A DNA stretch of 64,000 nucleotides, from assembly GCA_002243285.1 (NCBI GenBank), contig CP022585.1, forward strand, positions 558,001-622,000, in the 5' to 3' direction. The notes under the pieces are model-generated. The model saw only the letters and a program-made list of their open reading frames with translations. It was not told the origin of the DNA and did no database searches. Both the position numbers and the translations under genes were made by a program. Source of the stretch: Candidatus Fluviicola riflensis (GTDB lineage Bacteria > Bacteroidota > Bacteroidia > Flavobacteriales_D > Crocinitomicaceae). This document shows positions 33,783 to 40,642 of the stretch, in pieces. Each line of letters opens with the position of its first letter. Positions within the stretch are counted from its first letter, which is position 1.

Positions 33783-33894
33783 CTATTGATTTTTTTAGAG
33801 TTAAAAACCTTAACAAGTAAGTCAAGCCAAATGGTTTTTCAAGAATTTATCGGATTAGTTGAATCACTACGATTACCTCAAATAAAAAAATATA

Positions 33895-34050
33895 TTAGTA
33901 GTGAAGTGCCCATTTCATGAATAAAAGGGCAACGATAATCAAACCAAAGAAAACGCAGAACCCAATAATTTCCTTATTACTTGGATTGTAACTCTTATCA
34001 TCTGGTGAGAATATTAATTTCATTATAGATACAACACTCTTTTTTATCAT
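33895..34050 (-). CDS. Small membrane protein (51 aa)
   Basis: ATG at 34050 gives MIKKSVVSIMKLIFSPDDKS, a short polar stretch and one C-terminal hydrophobic helix (IIGFCVFFGLIIVALLFMKW). It is the only coding signal I see in the ~970-bp gap before the host coaE gene. Could be chance; there is no supporting neighbour. Confidence 0.4.
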   Translation of the reverse strand: MIKKSVVSIMKLIFSPDDKSYNPSNKEIIGFCVFFGLIIVALLFMKWALHY

Positions 34051-34132
34051 AAATTCTACTGGTTTATTTGCAAATGAATGGAAATTTTCATTATTTAGTT
34101 ATGATTTAGGTGGTTAGGTTAGGTTAATTATG

Positions 34133-34164
34133 AACAGCTCATAGACTCCCGTCTATGAGCTGTT
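34133..34164. terminator. Strong bidirectional hairpin near the right end
   Basis: AACAGCTCATAGAC and its exact complement form a 14-bp stem with loop TCCC. It would end transcription from the cargo genes before the element end. Confidence 0.8.
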
Positions 34165-34174
34165 TACTGTTTTA

Positions 34175-34281
34175 ATCAGCCTATATTCAGGGAATATATA
34201 AGGATTTGAGAGGATTTGAAGGTATTTTAACCCCCATAAAATGACCCATAGGATTCCTATTTACCCCCTTTTTATGCTCCA
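34175..34281 (+). repeat. Right subterminal imperfect direct repeat
   Basis: Partner of 8235-8320 in the same orientation, with the same ordered blocks ending in CCTATTT and CCCCCTTTTT; an insertion of about 16 nt separates the middle blocks here. Confidence 0.6.
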
Positions 34282-34331
34282 TGGGGGCGAAAACGGCCTA
34301 GACCCCTTGTGTTTGCTAGGTTTTTAGAGCC

Positions 34332-34349
34332 ACAAAAAGAAACAAAAAA
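34332..34349. other. Candidate attR core
   Basis: ACAAAAAGAAACAAAAAA matches 16 of 18 positions of the left core at 8165-8182. Host repeat sequence (TCAAGGCCGTA) continues directly after it. Confidence 0.5.
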
Positions 34350-34475
34350 ATCAAGGCCGTAAGTCCCGATCTTGAAAACTACGGTTTGTTAAGCTATCTC
34401 AACCCAACTCGCAAACACCATTAACGATCCTTTCTACGAAAGAATCGATGGCTGAGCTCAAACAGGGCCTTGATC
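34332..34475 (+). repeat. Right part of the interrupted dispersed host repeat
   Basis: Contains CCCAACTCGC, CCATTAACG and CGATGGCTGAGCTCAAACAGGG in the same order as the reverse-oriented copy at 53955-54125. The remainder up to coaE (34476-34756) has no coding signal I trust; it holds AT-rich repeat-like sequence with GTCAAAAGCGC and CACTTTTGAC stretches. Confidence 0.75.
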
Positions 34476-34756
34476 ACACTTAACTTCACCTTGTTTTCCT
34501 ACGATCATTACTTAATGCCGTTGGGAGTATCGGTTTTAAAATTAATTTCCTTCATAACCAATAGTTGAGATTTTTATCGAAAGTTAATGTTGCGGAGGAA
34601 GCGCCATTCAAGGAAACGAAGTCAAAAAAATGGCTGTTTCGTTGTGTTTTGTCAAAAGCGCTTGCGTTTCAGATCCTGATCTGCCACTTTTGACATTAAA
34701 ACACAGAAAGAGCCATTTTTGACGAGTGGCTTGGAATGGCGCAAAAGCATTTTTTG

Positions 34757-34788
34757 CTTACTTTTTGTTGCTTCGGACAAAAAGTAAG
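34757..34788. terminator. Perfect 12-bp hairpin overlapping the coaE stop
   Basis: CTTACTTTTTGT and ACAAAAAGTAAG pair exactly around TGCTTCGG. The hairpin encodes the last codons of coaE and its stop, so a dispersed repeat end seems to have become the gene's 3' end. Confidence 0.7.
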
Positions 34789-35363
34789 ATCATTAATAAC
34801 TCATTAACCTGTGGCACCAGCAGTGACCGCTCATCATTCCTGATAACAAAATCGGCAGATTTACGTTGTTCTTCATCTGAAAGCTGGCTTTTAATTCGTG
34901 AGCGAACCGCTGTTTCATCCGCTGCATCTCTTTTCAGCACGCGTTGAACACGCAACTCCTCAGGAGCTGTTACCAATACAGTGAAATCAAGTAAACGGTA
35001 ACCGCCGGTTTCTATCAGCAGAGCAGATTCCTGGAAGATGATCGAAGACGTTTGTGAGTTCGCCCATTGCTGAAAATCGGTACGAACTACCGGATGAACA
35101 ATCGCATTGATTTGCTCCCGTTTTGCGGGATCGTTAAAAATGGCCTGCGCCAGGTAAGGACGATTGAGTTGATTGTTTTCGAAAGTTGGTTCCCCGAAAA
35201 CACTGATCAATTGTTCGCGGACTTCAGACGAAGTTTCCATGATTGTTTTGGCACGTTCGTCGGAATTGTAAACAGGATGGCCCATGGCCTTTAAAACGGC
35301 GCATACCGTTGATTTTCCGGAGCCTATTCCACCGGTAATACCCACTTTTAACGGAGCGATCAT
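34758..35363 (-). CDS. coaE: Dephospho-CoA kinase
   Basis: A 201-aa protein with P-loop GITGGIGSGKSTVCAVL at the N-terminus, DERAKTIME and FNDPAKREQINAIVHPVVR, all typical of CoaE, which phosphorylates dephospho-CoA in the last step of CoA synthesis. Length matches the family. The final residues (ILLFVRSNKK) are read from a hairpin repeat. It follows a DUF1987/SiaC gene on the same strand with a terminator between. Confidence 0.93.
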   Translation of the reverse strand: MIAPLKVGITGGIGSGKSTVCAVLKAMGHPVYNSDERAKTIMETSSEVREQLISVFGEPTFENNQLNRPYLAQAIFNDPAKREQINAIVHPVVRTDFQQWANSQTSSIIFQESALLIETGGYRLLDFTVLVTAPEELRVQRVLKRDAADETAVRSRIKSQLSDEEQRKSADFVIRNDERSLLVPQVNELLMILLFVRSNKK

Positions 35364-35372
35364 GGCAAAAAA

Positions 35373-35401
35373 AATCCCGTAGACTTGTCGTGTACGGGAT
35401 T
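35373..35401 (-). terminator. Terminator after the SiaC-like gene
   Basis: AATCCCGTA and TACGGGATT form a perfect 9-bp stem, with TTTTTT on the minus strand after it; lies between siaC-like and coaE genes. Confidence 0.8.
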
Positions 35402-35408
35402 ATTGGGA

Positions 35409-35792
35409 TTAAATCTCTTCGACTTCTATTATATTGAACTTCAAACCGATAATGGCCTGGTAGTCCTGTCCGGCTTCTTCCATATCCTCATCGTCTTCTT
35501 CAAAATACCAGTTGACAATTACGCTGGTACGTTCACCCGAAATAGATTCGAGTTTTTTGAAAAGGTCCAAAATACATTTGGAAGAAGAGGTGTTGAAGTA
35601 CTCCAATTTTACGTCAACGGATGTTTCGGCAACAGGAGATTTTCCATACGCATCGATCCAATCGTTAAGCGGCTTGTAGAATTCAACGGAATTTTCAGGA
35701 ATAGAACGACCTTTTAATTCGAGTTTTCCGGCTGCTGCATCAAAATTGATAGAAGGGGTTTTCGCAGATCCTTCAAGGTGTAAGTTTTCCAT
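35409..35792 (-). CDS. SiaC-family regulatory phosphoprotein (DUF1987)
   Basis: A 127-aa protein. Features of DUF1987: an early GSAKTPSINFD, RSIPENSVEFYKPLNDWIDA, and LEYFNTSSSKCILDLFKKLE, whose Thr/Ser cluster corresponds to the phosphorylation site of SiaC. In Pseudomonas SiaC is phosphorylated by the kinase SiaB and controls a diguanylate cyclase. Next to a SiaB-like kinase gene here (5-nt gap), so the switch is probably conserved. Confidence 0.85.
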   Translation of the reverse strand: MENLHLEGSAKTPSINFDAAAGKLELKGRSIPENSVEFYKPLNDWIDAYGKSPVAETSVDVKLEYFNTSSSKCILDLFKKLESISGERTSVIVNWYFEEDDEDMEEAGQDYQAIIGLKFNIIEVEEI

Positions 35793-35797
35793 AACTG

Positions 35798-36358
35798 TTA
35801 ATCGATTTTAATATTCAAACAGAAAAAGCTACTGGTATCATTCACAGGTAAAAACTGATACTCTAACTTATTTCCTGATTTTCTTGCAATGTCTATCATT
35901 CCCAAACCTGCCGTACCTTTATCGGAAACGCTTCCGTTATTGAGTACTTCCTGGTAGTATTGTTTGAGCTCATCTTTGTCCATTCCGTTAATGTCATTGA
36001 GTCGCTTTTCCAATTCAAGGCCGCTTTCGCGATCAATATAATTGCCGGTACTGATCACAAACTGATCTTCTTTTTTGGCAATCATGAACAAGGCCGATTT
36101 GGCTTCGATACGTTCGATGTTCCGTTCAACCGATTCTGCACCGTCATCAATGTGGTGGTACAAATTCTGAAGACATTCTACCAGTACGTTAAAAACCTTC
36201 TTTTTTGTTTTCGGGGATTCGTCCATGTAATCCATTTTAGATTCCATGATTGAGAGTACCGAAGTAAGTAGGTCCGATGTTACAACACCCTTAAAGGAAA
36301 GCAAAATATTTTCGCGTTCCATGGTTTGGTATAAATCGTAGATGTCATTTTTTATCAT
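35798..36358 (-). CDS. SiaB-family protein kinase (DUF6272)
   Basis: A 186-aa protein with histidine-kinase-like ATPase fold: VFNVLVECLQNLYHHID (N-box-like helix) and SDKGTAGLGMIDIARKSG (G-box). In the SiaABCD pathway SiaB phosphorylates SiaC. It directly precedes the SiaC-like gene on the same strand and shares its promoter, as in other Bacteroidota. Confidence 0.85.
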   Translation of the reverse strand: MIKNDIYDLYQTMERENILLSFKGVVTSDLLTSVLSIMESKMDYMDESPKTKKKVFNVLVECLQNLYHHIDDGAESVERNIERIEAKSALFMIAKKEDQFVISTGNYIDRESGLELEKRLNDINGMDKDELKQYYQEVLNNGSVSDKGTAGLGMIDIARKSGNKLEYQFLPVNDTSSFFCLNIKID

Positions 36359-36380
36359 CGTCGCTTCGTTCGAAGTGTGA

Positions 36381-36388
36381 CAAATATA
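36381..36388 (-). promoter_or_regulatory. Putative -7 box for the siaB-siaC unit
   Basis: Minus-strand TATATTTG (TAnnTTTG) ends 22 nt upstream of the siaB-like ATG. The -33 box is not clear. Confidence 0.4.
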
Positions 36389-36530
36389 ATAATCCTGTCG
36401 AACTTATTATTGCATTAGTAGAAAAAAAGCGGGCGATGGTAGAAAACACGCTTTCAGTCCTTAACAAGCTATGCATGTGTCAAAAATAACGGTGGCTTCA
36501 CACGAAAATCTAAACGCTTTGCCAATACTT

Positions 36531-37493
36531 TTACTTTGGGTAAAAGATCGTTTTTAACACTCCGGGCTGACTTACCAGTAACCTGAATCCATAAACTGCC
36601 TGATACAAAAATTGTTTTCTGAAATGCAATACGAACAGCAATTTCTGCCGGAAAGCGGTCATATTTGAAAATGAATGGATGATCCATTGGCCGCGCTGTA
36701 ACCCCCGCATCAACGGGTCGTATTTAAAACCACTTCCTATATAACGGTTAAGTAACGGTGGAAAAGGTGCATCTTCCCAGCGCGGAAATTTCGTTCGTGA
36801 AGCACTACCGGGAACTTCTCTCACATTTAAGTAATTGCCTTGTAACTGGATAATGCGTGTTCCTGGAATAGCAGTCAGTTGCCTGAAATGACGGTACCAG
36901 CAATCGATTCCTTCATAAAAGCGAACAGTTTCCAAAAACCGTTCTTTTTCCATCCATTTTCTGCGGATTACCACATTGCTTCCCACACCAACTACATATT
37001 GATGAGAAGTTACCACACGCATTGGGTCGAGCATGTGCCAGGCGTCTTGTCCTATCGGTTCGAAATAATGCTGCAGCGCGCCGAAATTCGGATAAGCAAT
37101 ACCGCTTGGAAAGAGTTTTACCCGCATCACAACCATGTCGGCAAGTTCATTTTCAAACAAATCGGCAATCCGGGCGAAAAAATCGGGTGCGTACAAATCA
37201 TCTGCATCGAAAAAAGTGACCACATCGCCGGTAGAGTGATCAAAACCGGCATTTCGTGCCACACTGATGCCGCCATTTTCCGGCAAACGAACCAACATTG
37301 TTCGGGTGTTTTTCAGGAAAGCTTCAGGAGCGGCGGCGAAAAAAGCTTCAACTACTTCAGCACTTCTGTCGGTACTTTTGTCATCTATGACAATGATTTC
37401 ATCCGGCCACCTGGTTTGATCGACAATCGATTGCAGAGATTCTTTTACATAAGGTGCTTTGTTGTAAAGCGGAATAATAACGGAGTAATTCAT
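36531..37493 (-). CDS. Family 2 glycosyltransferase
   Basis: A 320-aa protein beginning MNYSVIIPLYNKAPYVKESL, the GT2 nucleotide-binding start, with EIIVIDDKSTDRS, GGISVARNAGFDHSTGDVVTFFDADDLYAP (the DxD metal site) and a hydrophobic, basic C-terminus. It would transfer a sugar from an NDP donor, probably in surface polysaccharide or glycolipid synthesis. It stands alone, with no gene cluster around it to suggest the acceptor. Confidence 0.87.
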   Translation of the reverse strand: MNYSVIIPLYNKAPYVKESLQSIVDQTRWPDEIIVIDDKSTDRSAEVVEAFFAAAPEAFLKNTRTMLVRLPENGGISVARNAGFDHSTGDVVTFFDADDLYAPDFFARIADLFENELADMVVMRVKLFPSGIAYPNFGALQHYFEPIGQDAWHMLDPMRVVTSHQYVVGVGSNVVIRRKWMEKERFLETVRFYEGIDCWYRHFRQLTAIPGTRIIQLQGNYLNVREVPGSASRTKFPRWEDAPFPPLLNRYIGSGFKYDPLMRGLQRGQWIIHSFSNMTAFRQKLLFVLHFRKQFLYQAVYGFRLLVSQPGVLKTIFYPK

Positions 37494-37666
37494 CCTGAAC
37501 GGCGGTTTACGGTAAAAGTTGATGGTGTAAAACTAACCTCAGGATTTGACAGGCGAGAGCGTATAAATACCCGTTTTCAATCCGGGACAGATTTCAGAAA
37601 GAGAATCTGCTTCATAATTAATCATTCATAATTTATAATTCTCTTATAATTCCCTACGGAAAACCG

Positions 37667-37674
37667 TACTTTTG
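37667..37674 (+). promoter_or_regulatory. Putative -7 box for the methyltransferase gene
   Basis: TACTTTTG lies only 7 nt before the ATG at 37682, which would make the transcript nearly leaderless. The upstream region is AT-rich. Confidence 0.4.
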
Positions 37675-37681
37675 CGCTGCA

Positions 37682-38422
37682 ATGCAGACACAGAATACAA
37701 ACGAATGGTTCGCTTCGTGGTTTGACTCCCCGTACTATCATCTTCTTTACAAGAACAGGGATGAAAATGAGGCTGCAGATTTTTTAACGCTCCTCACAGC
37801 ACATCTTCGTTTACCAAAAACAGCTCATTTACTTGATCTGGCGTGTGGCGCCGGAAGGCATTCGCGTGTGTTGCACTGCCTGGGGTATCGCGTTACAGGT
37901 TGTGATCTTTCGCCCAACAGCATTCGTGAGGCGCAGGAAAAAGCAACAGAAGGCATAGACTTTTTTGTGCACGATATGCGCGATCCATTGCCGGGAAATT
38001 ATGATGTGATTCTGAACCTGTTTACCAGTTTCGGATACTTTGATAATGTACAGGATAACGCGAAAGTACTGAGCAGTGTCTTTAACGCGCTCAACGAAAA
38101 CGGATTATTGATTATCGATTTCATGAATGCCGAAAAAGTGATCCGTGAATTGAAAACGCGCCAGGAAATTGCGCGCGACGGTATTACTTTTCATATAAAA
38201 CGCGAAGTTTCCAATGGGAAAATCGTGAAAACCATTGCATTTGAAGCCGAAGGGCAATCGCATTTTTTCCAGGAAAAAGTACAGGTGCTTGATCTAATTG
38301 ATTTTCAACAATTGCTTGGGAATGCTGGTTTTGAAATCAGGGAAACCCTCGGTAATTACGTACTTGAACAGTACAATCCACTGATTTCTGACCGCTTAAT
38401 TTTGATTTGTAAAAAACGATGA
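37682..38422 (+). CDS. Class I SAM-dependent methyltransferase
   Basis: A 246-aa protein with motif I LLDLACGAGRHSRVL, then VTGCDLSPNSIREAQ (motif II acidic residue binding SAM ribose) and YDVILNLFTSFGYFD. It belongs to the methyltransferase type 11/25 group; substrate unknown. The stop overlaps the ZIP transporter start (ATGA), so the two genes are co-transcribed. Confidence 0.85.
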   Translation: MQTQNTNEWFASWFDSPYYHLLYKNRDENEAADFLTLLTAHLRLPKTAHLLDLACGAGRHSRVLHCLGYRVTGCDLSPNSIREAQEKATEGIDFFVHDMRDPLPGNYDVILNLFTSFGYFDNVQDNAKVLSSVFNALNENGLLIIDFMNAEKVIRELKTRQEIARDGITFHIKREVSNGKIVKTIAFEAEGQSHFFQEKVQVLDLIDFQQLLGNAGFEIRETLGNYVLEQYNPLISDRLILICKKR

Positions 38423-39144
38423 GTGAGTTACTTCTCAATACTTTCTTCCTCATTCTGGCAGTTGTTTCTGGCGGACTGATCGTGTTGTTCCTGGAACGCA
38501 AGAACCAACAACAGTTGATCAAACTCTCGCTGGCATTCAGCGGCGGATTTTTGCTGGCCATTGCTTTTACCCACTTTTTACCCGAATTATATGCCGATAA
38601 TTCTGTTTCGATCGGCGTATGGATTTTGATGGGATTCTTGGTGCAATTGTTCCTTGAATACTTTTCGGGCGGAATCGAACACGGGCATATTCACGTACAC
38701 GGACATCGTAAAATTCCGTATGCGTTGCTCATTTCACTTTCGGTGCATTCCTTTATTGAAGGAATTCCATTGGCGGGTTTTGGACATGAATCAAGTCACG
38801 ATCATCACCATCATGAATCGTTATTACTCGGAATTTTACTGCACCAGCTTCCTGTAGCCATTGCGTTGATGACTCTGCTGCGTCAATCGAATCTGAGTTT
38901 GAAAAAAAGCTGGTTCCTGTTAGCTGTTTTCGGACTCATGACCCCAATGGGCATGTTTCTTGGCTGGATCATGGAAAGCAACGGCGATTTCGCTTACATG
39001 GATGTGTTGCTGGCAATTGTTGTGGGAATGTTCCTGCATATTTCTACCACTATTATCTTTGAAACAAGCGAAAATCACAAGTTCAATCTTGCGAAACTGA
39101 CGGCGATCCTGCTGGGGGTCGGATTGAGTTTTTGTATTGTCTGA
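38419..39144 (+). CDS. ZIP-family metal transporter
   Basis: A 241-aa protein with about seven hydrophobic helices. The metal-binding ZIP helices are visible as SVHSFIEGIPLAGFG and LLHQLPVAIALMTLL, and a His-rich loop (SHDHHHHES) sits between them; a second His cluster (EHGHIHVHGH) precedes. It likely imports zinc or another divalent metal. Overlaps the upstream methyltransferase gene by 4 nt. Confidence 0.88.
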   Translation: MSELLLNTFFLILAVVSGGLIVLFLERKNQQQLIKLSLAFSGGFLLAIAFTHFLPELYADNSVSIGVWILMGFLVQLFLEYFSGGIEHGHIHVHGHRKIPYALLISLSVHSFIEGIPLAGFGHESSHDHHHHESLLLGILLHQLPVAIALMTLLRQSNLSLKKSWFLLAVFGLMTPMGMFLGWIMESNGDFAYMDVLLAIVVGMFLHISTTIIFETSENHKFNLAKLTAILLGVGLSFCIV

Positions 39145-39370
39145 GTCTATTTTAGTTATGGTTCATTTTGCCACAGATTCCGCGGATTTTACAGATAAAT
39201 TGATACTCGTTATATAAATATATTGTCCTACGGGACATCAGATATAAGCGGAACACGAAATATAAAACTGTTGTAAATCAATCAATAAAGGAATTGTCAT
39301 CCTTTTGTCCTCAACTTTCCTTTTAATAACTAAACAGCATGTTGTAGTTTAGTGCTCAAATTTATTTAAC

Positions 39371-40615
39371 ATGAAAGCACTTAACTCCGTAGCAATTCTA
39401 CTTTTAACTTTTCTTTTTTCAAACCTCATTTTCGCAACTGACCGTGTGGTACAGCAAGGCGGACCGGTTGGGACGTATGCTTCTATTTCGGCAGCAATAA
39501 CAGCTTCGGTTGACGGAGATGTAATCATTATCAATAACCGCACCGACGGCCTTCCATGGCTTGAAGGGTTGTCGATCAATAAATCATTGACGTTTGTTTC
39601 GGCGGTTGACAATGTTCAATGGTGGATGGAAGGCACTGTTAATGTCACCATGGCTGAGGGACGTGTTGTTACTATAATCGGTTGCCGCAACTCTGCAGCC
39701 AGCGGTGCTTTCACAAAAACAGGGACAACTCCTGTAAATAGAACAGTTGTAAACGTCCTGTATTCTGATATTACAAGCGATATTACCATGGGTAATGGAA
39801 TCAATTTTTATTTAGGGTCTTCCAAAGCAAGAGATGTTATCTACACGTTTGGTAAACTTTACGGTAACGACCTTCGTTCATTATCACTCAATTCCGACGC
39901 TGTTACAACTGAAGATGTCAACCAGGTAATTGGCAACCGGATAGGTGCTTCAAATGCAGCGACTAGCCACGCCTTTTACCATAATTCAACTACACAATAC
40001 CTTTTTTGTAGTAACAACTACATTCGGTCAGCTACCGGAATCGGATTCTATATTGGGGCATTAAAATCCGGCGCAACAACCAACCGGATTGTGAATTGCG
40101 CATTGGTTTGTGCTTTTTCAAGCTCGGTGGGTAATAACTTTGCGGGATTATATCTTTCTCATACATCAGGAGCTTTGAGCGTAGAAAACTGCACCATCGG
40201 AGGTAATTGGAATGGCAGCAGCAATGGCTCACATAGTATTTATGCATCAGGTACGGCACAGGCAATTACTACCTTTACCTACTGTATGTATTACAACTAC
40301 TACGCGACGGGATATAACCCAAGTTCTTCATTGAACAATTTTGCCAGTACGAATGCGAGTTATTCAAACTACAATGCTGATGGCGTTGTGACGGCGGGAA
40401 GTTCTCATATCGATGCCGGAAACCCTTCGAATGCAAGTTTGGACCTGGATTTATCGCGGAACGACATCGGTGTAATGGGAGGGTCTTATTCAATGGCCAA
40501 CTTTTTACCGTTTATGAGCAACGTGGAAAGTTCACGCGTCAACTTCATGAATACCCCGCGTATTGTGAATCAGGGCGGAACAGTAAGTGTTCAGGTGATC
40601 GGATACGATAAATAA
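39371..40615 (+). CDS. Secreted beta-helix-like protein (414 aa)
   Basis: A signal peptide (MKALNSVAILLLTFLFSNLIFA) is followed by a region with beta-helix features: YASISAAITASVDGDVIIIN, repeated N-rich turns (GCRNSAAS, NVLYSDITSDI, VENCTIGGNW). Such proteins resemble pectate-lyase-like or cell-surface repeat proteins. It lacks a T9SS tail. The large T9SS protein gene starts 27 nt downstream and they are probably one transcript, so the two products may act together. Confidence 0.65.
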   Translation: MKALNSVAILLLTFLFSNLIFATDRVVQQGGPVGTYASISAAITASVDGDVIIINNRTDGLPWLEGLSINKSLTFVSAVDNVQWWMEGTVNVTMAEGRVVTIIGCRNSAASGAFTKTGTTPVNRTVVNVLYSDITSDITMGNGINFYLGSSKARDVIYTFGKLYGNDLRSLSLNSDAVTTEDVNQVIGNRIGASNAATSHAFYHNSTTQYLFCSNNYIRSATGIGFYIGALKSGATTNRIVNCALVCAFSSSVGNNFAGLYLSHTSGALSVENCTIGGNWNGSSNGSHSIYASGTAQAITTFTYCMYYNYYATGYNPSSSLNNFASTNASYSNYNADGVVTAGSSHIDAGNPSNASLDLDLSRNDIGVMGGSYSMANFLPFMSNVESSRVNFMNTPRIVNQGGTVSVQVIGYDK

Positions 40616-40642
40616 TCTATTCCTATTTATACTATTGGTTCG

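Larger units (their letters stand above)
8165..34349. mobile_element. 26-kb integrated element with virus-like operon, inserted in a dispersed host repeat
   Basis: Left and right ends carry near-identical 18-mers (ACAAAAAGTAACAAAAAG and ACAAAAAGAAACAAAAAA). Host repeat sequence stops at the left one and resumes at the right one; an uninterrupted, diverged copy of that repeat at 53955-54125 shows what the empty site should look like. A tyrosine recombinase gene sits just inside the left end. Contents are integrase, a minus-strand structural-type operon (22127-10583), and an AT-rich cargo region to 34 kb. The boundaries are inferred from sequence comparison only. Confidence 0.7.

Noticed and set aside
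8165-34349. Integrative conjugative element as the identity of the insertion
   Set aside because: No relaxase, coupling protein, Tra gene or transfer-origin-like region was recognised.
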